Program-made: the position numbers and the translations under genes
The notes under the pieces: model-generated
What the model was told of the DNA's origin: nothing
What the model saw: only the letters and a program-made list of their open reading frames with translations
Databases searched by the model: none
Shown: one piece after another, positions 6,329 through 6,882 of the stretch
How the letters are laid out: each line of letters begins with the position of its first letter
Position numbering within the stretch: position 1 is the stretch's first letter
Assembly (NCBI GenBank): GCA_007130545.1
Contig: SLSG01000300.1
Coordinates: 1-6,882, forward strand
DNA: 6,882 nucleotides
DNA from: Bacteroidales bacterium
Lineage (GTDB): Bacteria > Bacteroidota > Bacteroidia > Bacteroidales > UBA7960
Direction of reading: 5' to 3'

Positions 6329-6538
6329 TTGGTTATTGGTTGTTGGTTGTTGGCTGTTGGCTATTGGCTATTGGGTATTGGTTGTTGGTTGTTGGCTGTT
6401 GGCTGTTGGCTGTTGGTTATTGGTTGTTGGCTATTGGCTGTTGGGTATTGGGTATTGGTTGTTGGCTGTTGGCTATTGGACGTTGGTGGTTGGATATTGG
6501 AAATTGGCTGTTGGATGGTGGATGGTGGATGGTGGATG
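6329..6538. repeat. Heptanucleotide tandem array, 30 units of TTGGNTR type
   Basis: Read on the plus strand, thirty consecutive 7-nt units follow each other with no insertion or deletion across 210 bp. The first 27 all begin TTGG. Position 5 varies (T, C, G or A), position 6 is nearly always T, and position 7 is A or G: for example TTGGTTA, TTGGTTG, TTGGCTG, TTGGCTA, TTGGGTA. Units 22-25 diverge (endings ACG, TGG, ATA, AAA). The last three are identical GTGGATG copies. Units 2-7, 8-13 and 14-18 start alike and suggest a higher-order period of about six units. The array starts one base after the aminotransferase stop codon. Such TTGGCTR-like arrays occur in other Bacteroidota genomes as far as I recall, and no function is established. 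Confidence 0.95.
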
Positions 6539-6570
6539 GGGCCGGTTGCTGAATGAATATGAAAAAAATA

Positions 6571-6600
6571 TTGTGGGTAGTTGGGAAATAATTATCTTTG
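6571..6600 (+). promoter_or_regulatory. Promoter of the tRNA-Ser/tRNA-Pro unit
   Basis: TTG (6571-6573), a 19-nt spacer and TATCTTTG (6593-6600) match the Bacteroidota -33/-7 pattern in both boxes and spacing. Transcription would start near 6607, leaving a 5' leader of about 57 nt to be removed by RNase P before tRNA-Ser. This is the best promoter in the window. The rest of 6539-6663 holds nothing else I can support. Confidence 0.75.
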
Positions 6601-6663
6601 CACACTCAAAAAAACGATCTTTTCGTCATTTTCCTTTGGATGCGAGAGGTCATTTCATTTTCC

Positions 6664-6754
<91 letters not shown>

Positions 6755-6763
6755 TTTATTGCG

Positions 6764-6796
6764 GTTTGTCCCGGTTCGTGCCGGGACAAACTTTTT
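6764..6796 (+). terminator. Terminator-like hairpin between tRNA-Ser and tRNA-Pro
   Basis: GTTTGTCCCGG (6764-6774) and CCGGGACAAAC (6781-6791) form a perfect 11-bp stem with loop TTCGTG, followed by TTTTT (6792-6796). This has the form of a rho-independent terminator after tRNA-Ser. The last T directly touches the first base of tRNA-Pro, and no separate promoter is seen for that tRNA. The element may therefore be leaky, or may act in processing. Confidence 0.8.
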
Positions 6797-6874
<78 letters not shown>

Positions 6875-6882
6875 AAACAAAA

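Noticed and set aside
6329..6538. CRISPR array
   Set aside because: The units are 7 nt with no spacers, and no cas gene is present.

Overview
The window looks like ordinary chromosomal DNA from a member of the Bacteroidota. Three copies of the phylum's -7 promoter motif (TAnnTTTG) sit upstream of genes. Start codons have A/T-rich leaders rather than strong Shine-Dalgarno sites. The gene content also fits: a secreted S9 peptidase, a CpeT-like lipoprotein and an NTF2-like signalling protein. No plasmid, phage or insertion-sequence gene is visible. The genus cannot be told from this stretch.

Layout, left to right. (1) Positions 1-512, minus strand: the N-terminal 170 residues of a protein that leaves the window, with an NTF2/SnoaL-like domain followed by a coiled coil of the kind that leads into a signalling output domain. 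(2) 592-1293, minus: a CpcT/CpeT-family putative lipoprotein. Its promoter is interleaved with the terminator of the gene behind it, and its leader of about 140 nt begins with a strong inverted repeat. (3) 1525-3948, minus: an exported S9 serine peptidase, most like the glutamyl-endopeptidase (S9D) group, with the full Ser-Asp-His triad. (4) 4062-4853, minus: an integral membrane protein whose halves are diverged repeats predicted to lie in opposite membrane orientations. (5) 4854-5016: a divergent promoter region with two mirrored promoter-like elements. (6) 5017-6327, plus: a class I/II PLP-dependent aminotransferase of unknown substrate. (7) 6329-6538: exactly 30 consecutive heptanucleotide units, starting one base after the aminotransferase stop codon. 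(8) 6571-6874, plus: a good promoter, tRNA-Ser(GCT), a terminator-like hairpin, then tRNA-Pro(TGG) abutting the hairpin's T-run.

The genes do not form an obvious pathway. The four minus-strand genes are separated by gaps of 79-231 bp, and a clear terminator follows the peptidase. The CpeT-like gene and the NTF2-like gene may share a transcript, because no terminator lies between them. No new multi-gene system is evident. The points most worth a second look are the phase-perfect heptamer array, the antiparallel-repeat membrane protein, the hairpin inside the tRNA pair, and a phycobilin-lyase-family lipoprotein with no phycobiliprotein gene in view.
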